Below are positions 8,426-17,075 of a stretch of DNA of 64,000 bases, piece by piece (within the stretch, counting starts at the first letter, position 1; the number at the start of each line of letters is the position of its first letter). The stretch is from NCBI RefSeq assembly GCF_003143935.1, contig NZ_QFRX01000001.1, positions 2,205,587 through 2,269,586 of the forward strand, written 5' to 3'. The notes below the pieces were generated by a model. That model had not been told where the DNA came from. It did no database searches and saw only the letters and a list, made by a program, of their open reading frames with translations. This DNA comes from Streptomyces sp. Act143 (GTDB lineage: Bacteria > Actinomycetota > Actinomycetes > Streptomycetales > Streptomycetaceae). The position numbers were made by a program, and so were the translations under genes.

Positions 8426-10294
8426 ATGATCGGCACAGCAAGAATCTCAGGCACGCGGCGTGGACTGTCCCGCGTGGGCGCCCTGCTCGGCGCCGCCGCC
8501 CTGGCGACCGCCGGCGGCGCCGTCCCGGCGTCGGCGGCCACGGCCCACGGCGGTACGCACACCGCCACCCCGATCAAGCACGTGGTCGTGATCTACGACG
8601 AGAACATCTCCTTCGACCACTACTTCGCCACCTACCCCCAGGCCGCGAACACCGACGGCACGAAGTTCACGGCCTCGAAGAAGACCCCGAAGACCATCGA
8701 CACCCTCGCGCACGCCGGGCTACTGACGAAGAACCCGAACCTCTACGCGCCCAAGCGACTGACCCCGGCCCAGGCGATGACCTGCGACCAGAACCACTCC
8801 TACGGCCCCGAGCAGTACGCGGCCAACGGCGGCAAGGCCGACCAGTACGTACAGAACACCGACGTCAGCAAGTGCACCGGGCTCTTCGGCGAACCCGGCC
8901 TGGTGATGGATTACTACGACGGCAACACCGTCACCGGCCTGTGGAACTACGCCCAGCACTACGCCATGAGCGACCGCTCCTTCAGCTCGGTCTACGGCCC
9001 CTCCACGCCCGGCGCGCTCAACCTGATATCGGGCCAGACCCACGGCGTGATCTCGGTCGACCCGGCCTCCGGCACCGAGCACCCCAAGCAGACCTCCAAG
9101 CCCGACTCGTACACCGTCGTCTCCCCTGACGCCAAGGGCGTCGGCACGGTCATCAACGACCCCGACCCGGCCTACGACGACTGCGCCGACAAGGACCACA
9201 CCAGCACCAGCGCGCTCGCCGCGATGCAGGGCCGGAACATCGGTGACTTGCTCAACTCCAAGCATGTGAGCTGGGGTTGGTTCCAGGGCGGTTTCCGTCC
9301 CTCGACCGCGTGGGACGGCAAGCAGGGCGACTACGCCCGGTGCGCCGGTACGACCCACACCAACGTCGGCGGCGCGGCGGTGGAGGACTACAGCCCCCAC
9401 CACAACCCCTTCGCCTACTACAGGTCCACGGCCAACCCTCACCACCTCGCCCCGAAGAACATCGCCGAGATCGGCCACAACGGGCGTGCCAACCACAACT
9501 ACGACCTCACCGACTTCGACGCCGCCCTCAAGGCCGGCCGCCTCCCGGCAGTCAGCTTCCTCAAGGCCGGCGAGTACCAGGACGGGCACGCCGGCTACTC
9601 CGACCCGATCGACGAGCAGCACTTCCTCGTCAAGGAGATCAACGCCCTCCAGAAGTCCCCGGAGTGGAAGTCCACCGCGGTCGTTCTCGCCTACGACGAC
9701 TCCGACGGCTGGTACGACCACGTCACCTCCAAGGTCCTTAACGGCTCCAAGGACTCCACCGTCGGTTCCAACGGCAAGGCCCTCGACAGCCCCGCCTGCC
9801 AGGCCGGCCCGGCCGCAAAGGGCGGCTACGCGGACCGCTGCGGGCCCGGTACCCGTCAGCCGCTGCTGGTCATCTCCCCCTACAGCAAGGTGAACTCGGT
9901 CGACCACACCGCCACCGAGCAGGCGTCGATCACGAAGTTCATCGAGAACAACTGGCACACCGGCCGCATCGGCGACGCCTCCTTCGACCAGCGCGCGGGC
10001 AGCCTGACCGGCATGTTCGACTTCCGGCACCCCAACAACAAGCAGGTGCTGCTGAACTCGGACGGCTCGGTCAAGTCCGTGAAGCCGATCCCGCACCACT
10101 ACGCGCAGACGTCGACGTCGGCCCAGGGCGCGTACCCGCCCTACGTTCAGGACCTCAAGGCCCAGAACGTCGCCGCCAGCGCCTCCGTGTCCCCCACCCT
10201 GCCGATCGCCCTGACCGCCGGTCTCGTCACGGCCGGCGCGGTCACCACGGCGTTCGCCCTGCGCCGCCGCAGGAACCACTCCGCGGCGGTGTGA
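8426..10294 (+). CDS. secreted, membrane-anchored phosphoesterase (phospholipase C / acid phosphatase family)
   Basis: 622 aa. A Sec-type signal peptide ends near P-A-S-A-A (residue ~38). The PF04185-type phosphoesterase domain follows with the metal-binding motif Y-D-E-N-I-S-F-D-H-Y-F near residues 53-63 and the late D-D-S-D-G-W-Y-D-H-V motif. A C-terminal hydrophobic helix (about 591-613) followed by R-R-R-R-N anchors it on the cell surface; no LPXTG sortase motif is visible. It should hydrolyse phosphate esters or phospholipids outside the cell to recover phosphate. The upstream 11-bp repeats suggest phosphate-type control. Substrate preference cannot be read from sequence. Confidence 0.82.
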   Translation: MIGTARISGTRRGLSRVGALLGAAALATAGGAVPASAATAHGGTHTATPIKHVVVIYDENISFDHYFATYPQAANTDGTKFTASKKTPKTIDTLAHAGLLTKNPNLYAPKRLTPAQAMTCDQNHSYGPEQYAANGGKADQYVQNTDVSKCTGLFGEPGLVMDYYDGNTVTGLWNYAQHYAMSDRSFSSVYGPSTPGALNLISGQTHGVISVDPASGTEHPKQTSKPDSYTVVSPDAKGVGTVINDPDPAYDDCADKDHTSTSALAAMQGRNIGDLLNSKHVSWGWFQGGFRPSTAWDGKQGDYARCAGTTHTNVGGAAVEDYSPHHNPFAYYRSTANPHHLAPKNIAEIGHNGRANHNYDLTDFDAALKAGRLPAVSFLKAGEYQDGHAGYSDPIDEQHFLVKEINALQKSPEWKSTAVVLAYDDSDGWYDHVTSKVLNGSKDSTVGSNGKALDSPACQAGPAAKGGYADRCGPGTRQPLLVISPYSKVNSVDHTATEQASITKFIENNWHTGRIGDASFDQRAGSLTGMFDFRHPNNKQVLLNSDGSVKSVKPIPHHYAQTSTSAQGAYPPYVQDLKAQNVAASASVSPTLPIALTAGLVTAGAVTTAFALRRRRNHSAAV

Positions 10295-10319
10295 ACCCCA
10301 CGGATCCGCAGCGCTGAGC

Positions 10320-10351
10320 GCGGCGTGCCGGTCATGTGACCGGCACGCCGC
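10320..10351. terminator. bidirectional hairpin terminator
   Basis: A 15-bp perfect stem, GCGGCGTGCCGGTCA (10320-10334) and its complement (10337-10351), lies between the convergent phosphoesterase and LmeA-like genes. It should stop transcription from both sides. Confidence 0.75.
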
Positions 10352-10368
10352 TCTTGTGTGCGCACCGT

Positions 10369-11091
10369 TCATACGCCATTTCGCGTCGGGAACCGGCTCG
10401 GCCCTCCCGCGAGGGTGACGTCGAGGCCGGTCTCGGTGACGTCGACCGAGGTGGCCTTGAGGCCCAGGGGGTAGGCGGTGTCCGTCCGGTCGGTCAGGTT
10501 CTTCTGGATCCGGTCGACGAGCGCGGTGGGTGCCGGGTTGCCGAGGATCTCGGCGTCTTCGAGGCGCAGGCTCAGGTGTCCGTTCCGCAGTTCGGGCTTG
10601 AGGGTTGCCTGTCCGAGGCCGCCCTGGCCGAGGGCGAGGGTGAGTGTGTCGGCCCGGGCGTCGAGGCGGACACCGGAGACCGGGAGCCTTCCGTTGGGCG
10701 TGGTGGCCAGGCTCTGCAGGGAGGCGGCGGGCACCTCGACCTCGGCATGGGTGCGGGCGACGGTGCCCGAGTGGTCGCCGGTCAGGCGTATGTCGTCCAG
10801 GCGGGCGTGGACGGACACGTCGGGGAGACGGCCGATGGTGGCATGGTCACTGCTGACGGTGACGGCGTCCAGATGGCGTTCGAACAGGTCGAGCAGGGCC
10901 GGCCCGCCGTCGATGTCGACCTCGCTGCCCTGGCCGAGTTTCCGGTCGACCGTGGCGGCGAGGCGGCCCTCCAGCAGGCCACGGGCGGTGAGTTCGGCGG
11001 CGGTGACGATCAGGAGCAGGGCGGCGAGGGCGACGGCGGTGATCGACGCGATGCGATGTCGCCGGAAGACGTGGAGCACGTACCGTTTCAC
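10369..11091 (-). CDS. LmeA-like (DUF2993) phospholipid-binding exported protein
   Basis: 240 aa, GTG start overlapping the MMPL stop by four bases. An N-terminal membrane segment (S-I-T-A-V-A-L-A-A-L-L-L-I-V-T-A-A) precedes a beta-rich DUF2993 domain with the typical L-D-A-V-T-V-S...V-H-A-R-L-D-D-I-R-L-T pattern. LmeA of mycobacteria is a periplasmic phospholipid-binding protein involved in cell-envelope lipoglycan assembly. Here translational coupling to an MMPL transporter suggests that it receives or delivers the lipid the transporter moves. That partnership is inference; the family call is firm. Confidence 0.75.
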   Translation of the reverse strand: MKRYVLHVFRRHRIASITAVALAALLLIVTAAELTARGLLEGRLAATVDRKLGQGSEVDIDGGPALLDLFERHLDAVTVSSDHATIGRLPDVSVHARLDDIRLTGDHSGTVARTHAEVEVPAASLQSLATTPNGRLPVSGVRLDARADTLTLALGQGGLGQATLKPELRNGHLSLRLEDAEILGNPAPTALVDRIQKNLTDRTDTAYPLGLKATSVDVTETGLDVTLAGGPSRFPTRNGV

Positions 11092-13370
11092 CGCTGCTCT
11101 CCCAATGTGGCCGGGGCCTCGGCGGATTCCGGTCGCTCATGGCCGCACATGTCCTCCGCATCGGGCGCGGTCGGCGCCGGTCCTTCGGGGTCCAGGCGGG
11201 GCAGGAGGCGGTCCAGCCAGTGGGGCAGCCACCAGTTGGCGCGGCCGAGCAGGTACATGGTGGCGGGCACCAGGACGAGCCGGACGACGGTGGCGTCGAT
11301 GACGACGCTGACGCCCAGTCCGAGGGCCAGCATCTTGATCACCACGTTGGTGGAGAGCAGGAAGGCGAGGAAGACGCTGGTCATGATCAGGGCGGCGCAG
11401 GTGATGACGCGGGCGGTGCCGGCCAAGCCGGTGGCGACGCTGAGGTGGTTGTCCTTCGTGTGCAGCCAGGACTCGCGGATGCGGGAGAGGAGGAAGACCT
11501 CGTAGTCCATGGACAGGCCGAAGACGATGGCGAACATCATCATCGGGACGTACGACTCGACGGGTACGGGTTCGTCGACGCCGAGGAGTGAGCCGCCCCA
11601 GCCCCATTGGAAGACCGCGACGACGACTCCGTAGGCGGCGCCGATGGACAGCAGGTTGAGCAGGGCGGCCTTGAGCGCGACGAGGAGGCTGCGGAAGGCG
11701 GTCAGCAGCAGGAGGAAGGCCGCTGCGACCACGACCGCGATGATGACCGGAAGCCGGTCCACCACGACGTCGCGGAAGGTGAGTTGGGCGGCTGTTACGC
11801 CGGTGACATGGCCGTGGGCGCCCGTGCCGGCCAGGGCGTCGGGCAGCGTGTCGTCCTCCAGTCGGTGCAGGAGGTCGGAGGTGGCCTGCTCCTCGGGGCC
11901 GGTGTCGGGGGTGACCGTGGTCACGAGCAGGGCCTGGTCCTCGGTCGCGCTCGGATTGGACGCCTGGGCGACGCCGGGGGTCGCAGCCAGCGCGTCGTGC
12001 AGGGAGGCGGTGAGTTCCTTGATGTCGGTCTGCTGTCCGCCGAGGTCGACGACGACGGTGAACTGACCGTTGGCGCCGGGTCCGAAGCCGTCGGAGATCA
12101 GGTCGTAGGCGCGGCGGTCGGTGTAGCCGGTGGGGTCGGCGCCGTGGTCGATGTGGCCGAGGCGCATCGAGGCGGTGGGGATGCTCAGGACGCCGAGGAC
12201 GACGACGCCGAGGACGAGGAAGAGCCAGGGGCGGCGGCCGACCGTGCCGGCCCAGCGGTGCCAGGTATCAGTGGTTCCGGTCGGCTCGTCCACCGGGGTG
12301 CGCACCCGCCAGCGGTCGATGCGGCGGCCGGCGATGCCCAGCAGGGCGGGGGCCAGGGTGAGGGCGGCGACGGCGGCGACCACCACGGTGAGGCCGGCGG
12401 CCGCGCCGAGGCTGCCGATGAAACCGACACCGGAGGCGTACAGGCCGCCGAGCGCGAGGGCCACGGTCGCCGCGGCCACGATCACCGCACGTCCGCTGGT
12501 CGCGACCGCCCGGCCCGCTGCCTCGGCCGGGTCGGCGCCGGCGCCGATGTCCCGCAGCAGCCTTCGGTGGCGGGTGATCAGGAAGAGGGTGTAGTCGATG
12601 CCGACGCCCAGCCCCATCATCGTGGCCAGGGTCGGTGCGGCGTCGCCGAAGGAGACGGCGGCGGCCAGCAGGCCGAGCAGGGAGATGCCGGTGAGCAGGG
12701 CGACGATCGCGGTCAGCAGCGGCAGTAGGGCTGCCGCGACGCTGCCGAATCCGACCAGCAGCACGACCACGGCGGTGATCAGACCGATGGCCTCGGACAG
12801 CCGGTCGGCGGCCTTGGGACGCGCCAACTGCCCCAGCGGGCCTCCGTATTCGACTTGGACGTGGTCCGTGCGCAGTGGCCGGACGGCGTCGTCGACACGG
12901 TCGAGGTAGGACTTGTCGAACTTGGCCGGGCTCTGCGTGAAGCGGACGGTGACGATGGCGGTGGCGCCGTCGGCCGAGACCGCGCCCGGGGTGGTCAGCG
13001 GGTCGGCCACCGAGAGCACCTCGGGCAGCTTCCGCAGGTGCGAGACCGTGTCGCCGACCGCGTCCCGGTGCGCGTCGAGCGTCCCGCTGTCCGTGTGCAA
13101 GGCGATCTGGGAGGCCGTGCCACGCACCTCCCGGGAACCGTGCGCATTCAGCAGGTCGGCGCCGGTCTGCACGGAGGTGCCGGGCAGGGAGAAGTCGTCG
13201 TCGTACGTGCCGCCCCAGGCTCGGTCGGCGCCGATGGCGGCCACCGCCACCAGCAGCCAGGTGCCGAGCACGCACCAGGCCCGGCGGGCGCACCAGCGGC
13301 CGAGCCGGTGCAAGCGGCCGACAGGAGTGGGCGGTTGGGAGGTGGTGTCAGTCGGGTGGTTCGTTGTCAT
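11088..13370 (-). CDS. MMPL-family RND transporter
   Basis: 760 aa from ATG 13370 (M-T-T-N-H-P-T-D); an upstream in-frame start at 13415 would add 15 residues. The layout is classical: one N-terminal helix, an extracytoplasmic domain of about 130 residues, a helical block, a second extracytoplasmic domain, and a C-terminal helical block containing F-G-L-S-M-D-Y-E-V-F-L-L-S-R-I-R-E, the proton-relay helix signature. MMPL proteins export lipids or lipopeptides using the proton gradient. It forms an operon with the LmeA-like gene. Substrate unknown. An adjacent two-component system may control it. Confidence 0.88.
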   Translation of the reverse strand: MTTNHPTDTTSQPPTPVGRLHRLGRWCARRAWCVLGTWLLVAVAAIGADRAWGGTYDDDFSLPGTSVQTGADLLNAHGSREVRGTASQIALHTDSGTLDAHRDAVGDTVSHLRKLPEVLSVADPLTTPGAVSADGATAIVTVRFTQSPAKFDKSYLDRVDDAVRPLRTDHVQVEYGGPLGQLARPKAADRLSEAIGLITAVVVLLVGFGSVAAALLPLLTAIVALLTGISLLGLLAAAVSFGDAAPTLATMMGLGVGIDYTLFLITRHRRLLRDIGAGADPAEAAGRAVATSGRAVIVAAATVALALGGLYASGVGFIGSLGAAAGLTVVVAAVAALTLAPALLGIAGRRIDRWRVRTPVDEPTGTTDTWHRWAGTVGRRPWLFLVLGVVVLGVLSIPTASMRLGHIDHGADPTGYTDRRAYDLISDGFGPGANGQFTVVVDLGGQQTDIKELTASLHDALAATPGVAQASNPSATEDQALLVTTVTPDTGPEEQATSDLLHRLEDDTLPDALAGTGAHGHVTGVTAAQLTFRDVVVDRLPVIIAVVVAAAFLLLLTAFRSLLVALKAALLNLLSIGAAYGVVVAVFQWGWGGSLLGVDEPVPVESYVPMMMFAIVFGLSMDYEVFLLSRIRESWLHTKDNHLSVATGLAGTARVITCAALIMTSVFLAFLLSTNVVIKMLALGLGVSVVIDATVVRLVLVPATMYLLGRANWWLPHWLDRLLPRLDPEGPAPTAPDAEDMCGHERPESAEAPATLGEQR

Positions 13371-13886
13371 GGTGTCGCTTCTGTTCGGGCCCGGGTGGGC
13401 GTGGGACAGGCTCAAGGGTGTCGGCGGGGACGGGGTGCCGGCGGGTGGGGCGCAGGAAGACGGCGAGCGTGGTGAGCAGGCCGGTGGCGATGGCGGGGCT
13501 CAGCCCGAGGAGGGCAGCTTCTCCCGGGCGGACCGAATCCGCTCCTCCCGAGCCGGCCGCATCAGGTCCGGTGGCCCGAGCCGGGGGCCGTCCGTCGGAC
13601 GCGTGGTCTCGGCGATCACCTCGCGGACGGTGGGCCGGATCGGCGCCCCGACCGATCAGCAGCGCCGCCTCCGCCCCGACTTGGGGCACCGACATGGACC
13701 TACCGCACTTGCGGGCGTAGCCCCCGGGACGCAGGGTGCGGCCACCGAGCGGGGGTCGCCGCAGTTGGAGAACCCGGCCGTACTGCCGCGGGCGCAGCGG
13801 ATCGGTACCGGCGGGAGCGGCGCCCGTCAGCGACTGGACGGCGACGAGCACGGCCGAAGGCACTTCGGCTCTCAGGGGTGTCATGT
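13371..13886 (-). other. about 500 bases of degenerate coding-like DNA
   Basis: A minus-strand frame (start near 13884, M-T-P-L-R-A-E-V-P-S-A-V-L-V) is open down to 13348 but overlaps the MMPL start and loses coding character midway. In the +1 frame from about 13660 to 13500 a good coding pattern appears, including V-R-E-V-I-A-E-T-T-R-P-T and ending R-S-A-R-E-K-L-P-S-S-G-stop. Together they look like a broken gene of unknown family. I do not claim a product. Confidence 0.3.
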
Positions 13887-14405
13887 TCAGTGCTGCTGCC
13901 AGAAACCGCTGCGCCGTTCCGCCCACTGCCGCACCCGGTCGCCGTAGTCACCGTCGAGCGCCTTGTCGCGGATGTCCACGAGTCCGCCGCGCAGTTCGTC
14001 TCCGCTCAGTCCGCGCAACTTCCCCAGGTCGCCCCGCAGTTGCTCCGGAAGGAGCCGGTAGCGCTGCTGTGCTCGCTCGGCCCGGAGCTTGACGACGGTG
14101 CCGTAGTCACCGTCCAGTGCGTCCTGCCAGATCCGTGCCGCCGCCTTCTGACGCTGCTCCGGGTCCATGCCACGCAGCTGTCGCAGGTCGGTGCGGAGGT
14201 CGTCCGGGATCCAAGCGGGCAGCATGTGCGGGTCGGTGTCTGCGACGGCCACGGCGAGTGCCGAAGAGGCCGTAGTAGCCGTGGTGGCCGTAGTCGACCC
14301 GGACGATGCCGCCCACAGCGGTCCGGTCACGGCAGTGGCAGCGACGGTGATGGCCAGCAGCGTCCTTCGCGCGCGGCGGGCCGCCACGCTGGTCAAACGG
14401 TTCAC
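13887..14405 (-). CDS. exported protein with two L-D-G-D-Y-G repeats
   Basis: 172 aa. The start is the GTG at 14405, set by the strong ribosome binding site AAGGGGAGGA just upstream. A signal peptide (A-R-R-A-R-R-T-L-L-A-I-T-V-A-A-T-A) precedes two ~45-residue repeats. Each has the pattern L-R-x-D-L-x-x-L-R-G-(M/L), then a helix, then A-L-D-G-D-Y-G. A related single unit (I-A-D-G-T-Y-G) occurs in the small protein at 16727-17044 on the other side of the two-component genes. Probably an extracytoplasmic accessory of that system. Family not recognised. Confidence 0.6.
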   Translation of the reverse strand: MNRLTSVAARRARRTLLAITVAATAVTGPLWAASSGSTTATTATTASSALAVAVADTDPHMLPAWIPDDLRTDLRQLRGMDPEQRQKAAARIWQDALDGDYGTVVKLRAERAQQRYRLLPEQLRGDLGKLRGLSGDELRGGLVDIRDKALDGDYGDRVRQWAERRSGFWQQH

Positions 14406-14562
14406 AAGATCCTCCCCTTGCTCGATCTGCGGCCCAGCGTGTCGAAGGGGTGCGAGGAGGAGGTTCGGCGAATGTTCGGGGCGTGTAAGGGCCCCTGGCG
14501 CGGGTGCTCGCGGGGGCCGCGCCTGGTTAGCATCGAGAGCCGGATCGGGAAGTGAGAGGCAG

Positions 14563-15255
14563 ATGCCGGAGAGCAAAGGGCTCGTCCTGGTCGTGGAGGA
14601 CGAGCGGAACATCGCGGACCTGCAGCGGCGCTACCTGAGCCGGGAGGGATTCGGCGTCCACGTCGAGACCGACGGCCACGCCGCCCTGGCCGCCGCCCGC
14701 AGGATGCGCCCGGCGGCGATCGTGCTGGACATCGCCCTGCCCGGCATGGACGGCATGGAGCTATGCCGACGGCTGCGCGAGCAGGGCGACTGGACTCCCG
14801 TGCTGTTCGTGACCGCGCGGGACGAGGTCACCGACCGGATCCTCGGACTGGAACTGGGCGGCGACGACTACCTCACCAAGCCCTTCTCGCCGCAGGAGCT
14901 TGTCGCCCGCGTCAAGAGCCTGTTGCGCCGCGCGGCGGATCCGGGGCGGGATCCGGTGCGCCGGCTGGGCCGGCTCACGCTGGACGCCGGACGGCGCACC
15001 CTCCGGGTGGACGAGCGCCCCGTCGAACTGACCACGACCGAGTTCAATCTGCTCGCCTTCCTCATGCACCACCCCGAACAGGTCTTCACCCGCGAGCAGT
15101 TGCTCGCGCAGGTCTGGGGCTACGCGGACTACCGGGACACCCGTGTGATGGACGTCTACGTCTCCCAGCTGCGCGCCAAACTCGCTGACGCCAGCCCGAT
15201 CCGCACCGTCCGGGGCGTCGGCTACAGCGTCACCGATGCCGATACCGCCCGATGA
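14563..15255 (+). CDS. OmpR-family response regulator (system 1)
   Basis: 230 aa from ATG 14563, preceded by GAGAGG. The receiver domain has the acidic pair V-E-D-E-R, the phospho-acceptor aspartate in V-L-D-I-A-L-P-G-M-D-G, and K in L-T-K-P-F-S-P-Q-E-L. The C-terminal winged helix ends D-T-R-V-M-D-V-Y-V-S-Q-L-R-A-K-L...V-R-G-V-G-Y. It is phosphorylated by the kinase encoded immediately downstream (ATGA overlap). It diverges from the repeat protein at 13887, so that gene and the MMPL operon are candidate targets. Confidence 0.9.
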   Translation: MPESKGLVLVVEDERNIADLQRRYLSREGFGVHVETDGHAALAAARRMRPAAIVLDIALPGMDGMELCRRLREQGDWTPVLFVTARDEVTDRILGLELGGDDYLTKPFSPQELVARVKSLLRRAADPGRDPVRRLGRLTLDAGRRTLRVDERPVELTTTEFNLLAFLMHHPEQVFTREQLLAQVWGYADYRDTRVMDVYVSQLRAKLADASPIRTVRGVGYSVTDADTAR

Positions 15256-16661
15256 CGATCGCTGCCCGCCGCGGCTCCCTGAGGGGGAGCCTCGTCCTGC
15301 TCACCACCACGGTGGCCGCGGTCGCCGTCGTCCTGACCGGGTTGTTCGCCTGGCGGGTCATCCGCACGAACGCCGAGGTGCAGGAACGCGACCAGCTCTC
15401 CCGGCAGGCGGAGGTCATGGCCCGCACTCCGCCCCTGGCGTCGTGGATGCTGGACCGGCAGCAGCGCATCGCGGGTCCCGACGAGATCCGGCTCGCCCTG
15501 GTGCGTCCCTCCGCCGAGGTCGTGGGACCGGCGGCGGCAGTCGTCGACGACGCGCAGCGCCGGGCCCTGCTCGCCGGGCACGAGGTGTCCGCCACCGCCC
15601 GGCTCGACGGCCGGACGGTGCTGGTGGAGGGCACCCCCACCAGCACCGGGGGCGGGCTGGTGCTCACGCAGCCGATGAACGCCGTCGACCAGGCCACCGA
15701 CCGCATGCGCGGCAGCCTTGTCCTGCCCCTGGTGCTGGGTCTTGTCGGTGCCGCCCTCGCCGGCGCGCTGCTCGCCCGGCGCCTGACCCGGCCGCTCGTC
15801 TCCGCCGCCCGTACCGCGCACCGGCTGTCCGAGGGCGAGCGCGGGCTGACGGTGCCCGCCGAGGGGCCCACCGAAGTGGCCGAGCTGGCCGGCGCGTTGA
15901 ACACCCTGGACGCGGCGCTCGCCCACAGCGAGGGCCGGCAGCGGGACTTCCTGCTCTCCGTCTCCCACGAGATCCGCACCCCGCTGACCGCGGCACGGGG
16001 CTACGCCGAGGCCCTCGCCGACGAGGTGATCACCGGCGACGAGGTGCCCGAGGCCGGCCGCATCCTGCGCACCGAGATCGAGCGGCTCGAACGGTTCGTC
16101 GGCGACCTGCTCGCCCTGGCCCGCCTCGAAACCGACGACTTCCGTCTCGACACCGGTGAAACCGACCTCGACGCCCTGCTGGCGGAGGCCGCGGACGCAT
16201 GGGCGGCCCGGTGCGCCCGCCACGAGGTCGACTTCCGCCTCGAACGCCCGGGAGTTCCGCTGACGATCACCACCGACGGCTTCCGGGTACGGCAACTCAT
16301 CGACGGCCTCGCCGAGAACGCGCTGCGCGTTACACCGGCCGGAAAGCCCCTCGTCCTGGCCCTGCGCACGGAAGGGCCCGGCGCCGTCCTGGAGGTCCGC
16401 GACGGCGGCCCCGGCCTCACCGACGACGACATCGCCGTCGCCTTCGAACGCGGCGCCCTCACCGACCGCTACCGGGGCGTCCGCGCCGTCGGCAGCGGAC
16501 TGGGCCTGGCCATCGCCCACCGCCTCACAGCCCGGCTCGGCGGCACCATCACCGCCGACGGCCGCGCACCCGAGGGCGGCGCCTGCTTCACCGTCTGCCT
16601 GCCACCACACCCCGATGCCGGCCCACCGACTGCTCCTTACACGCCCCGAACATCACGCTGA
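15252..16661 (+). CDS. membrane sensor histidine kinase (system 1)
   Basis: 469 aa. It has two membrane helices (about 15-38 and 155-178) around a ~115-residue extracytoplasmic sensor, then HAMP. The HisKA motif is S-V-S-H-E-I-R-T-P-L-T with the phospho-histidine. The HATPase_c domain has an N-box (L-A-E-N-A-L-R), D-G-G-P-G-L and G-S-G-L-G-L-A-I. It overlaps its regulator gene by four bases. The sensed signal is unknown; the flanking exported repeat proteins could modulate the sensor domain. Confidence 0.9.
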   Translation: MTIAARRGSLRGSLVLLTTTVAAVAVVLTGLFAWRVIRTNAEVQERDQLSRQAEVMARTPPLASWMLDRQQRIAGPDEIRLALVRPSAEVVGPAAAVVDDAQRRALLAGHEVSATARLDGRTVLVEGTPTSTGGGLVLTQPMNAVDQATDRMRGSLVLPLVLGLVGAALAGALLARRLTRPLVSAARTAHRLSEGERGLTVPAEGPTEVAELAGALNTLDAALAHSEGRQRDFLLSVSHEIRTPLTAARGYAEALADEVITGDEVPEAGRILRTEIERLERFVGDLLALARLETDDFRLDTGETDLDALLAEAADAWAARCARHEVDFRLERPGVPLTITTDGFRVRQLIDGLAENALRVTPAGKPLVLALRTEGPGAVLEVRDGGPGLTDDDIAVAFERGALTDRYRGVRAVGSGLGLAIAHRLTARLGGTITADGRAPEGGACFTVCLPPHPDAGPPTAPYTPRTSR

Positions 16662-16726
16662 CACCGTCGTCGCTCCGATCCGCCACGCTCGCTCCCGGGC
16701 CGGTGGACGAAAGGAACGACAGGATC

Positions 16727-17044
16727 ATGCCAGTGCCGCCGAGGTTCCTTCCAGGACGACCGATCGCCCTGCTGCGGCGTACCGCGGCGGCCCTCGTCCG
16801 GGGTGGCGCCGGCACGGCATCGGAGCGTGCGCGACGGCAGGGCGCGGCCGCCGACCGGGAGCAGGGCATGCCCCGCAGGCTGCGCCAGGACCTGGACCGG
16901 GCCCTGGCTCTCTCCGACGACGCGGCCCGCAGGGCTGCCGTCGACCGCGTCGTCCGGGGCATCGCCGACGGCACCTACGGAACCGGTTTCCGACGAGGCG
17001 CGATGGGCGCGGCCGACCACAACCGGCCGGACGACCCGGTCTGA
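16727..17044 (+). CDS. small protein with one repeat unit related to the 13887 protein
   Basis: 105 aa, ATG 16727 with AAGGA upstream. The C-terminal half reads R-L-R-Q-D-L-D-R-A-L-A-L-S-D-D-A-A-R-R-A-A-V, then R-G-I-A-D-G-T-Y-G, matching the repeat unit of the exported protein at 13887-14405. The N-terminus is basic with only weak hydrophobicity, so export is uncertain. It directly follows the kinase gene and is probably co-transcribed. Function unknown. Confidence 0.55.
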   Translation: MPVPPRFLPGRPIALLRRTAAALVRGGAGTASERARRQGAAADREQGMPRRLRQDLDRALALSDDAARRAAVDRVVRGIADGTYGTGFRRGAMGAADHNRPDDPV

Positions 17045-17075
17045 ACACCACACATGCGAACCCGACATCACCTCC

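Noticed and set aside
10336..11505. 389-codon plus-strand frame
   Set aside because: Antisense shadow of the LmeA-like and MMPL genes; no ribosome binding site or known motif.
15222..16610. 462-codon minus-strand frame
   Set aside because: Antisense to the well-supported sensor kinase; Gly/Asp-rich composition typical of shadow frames.
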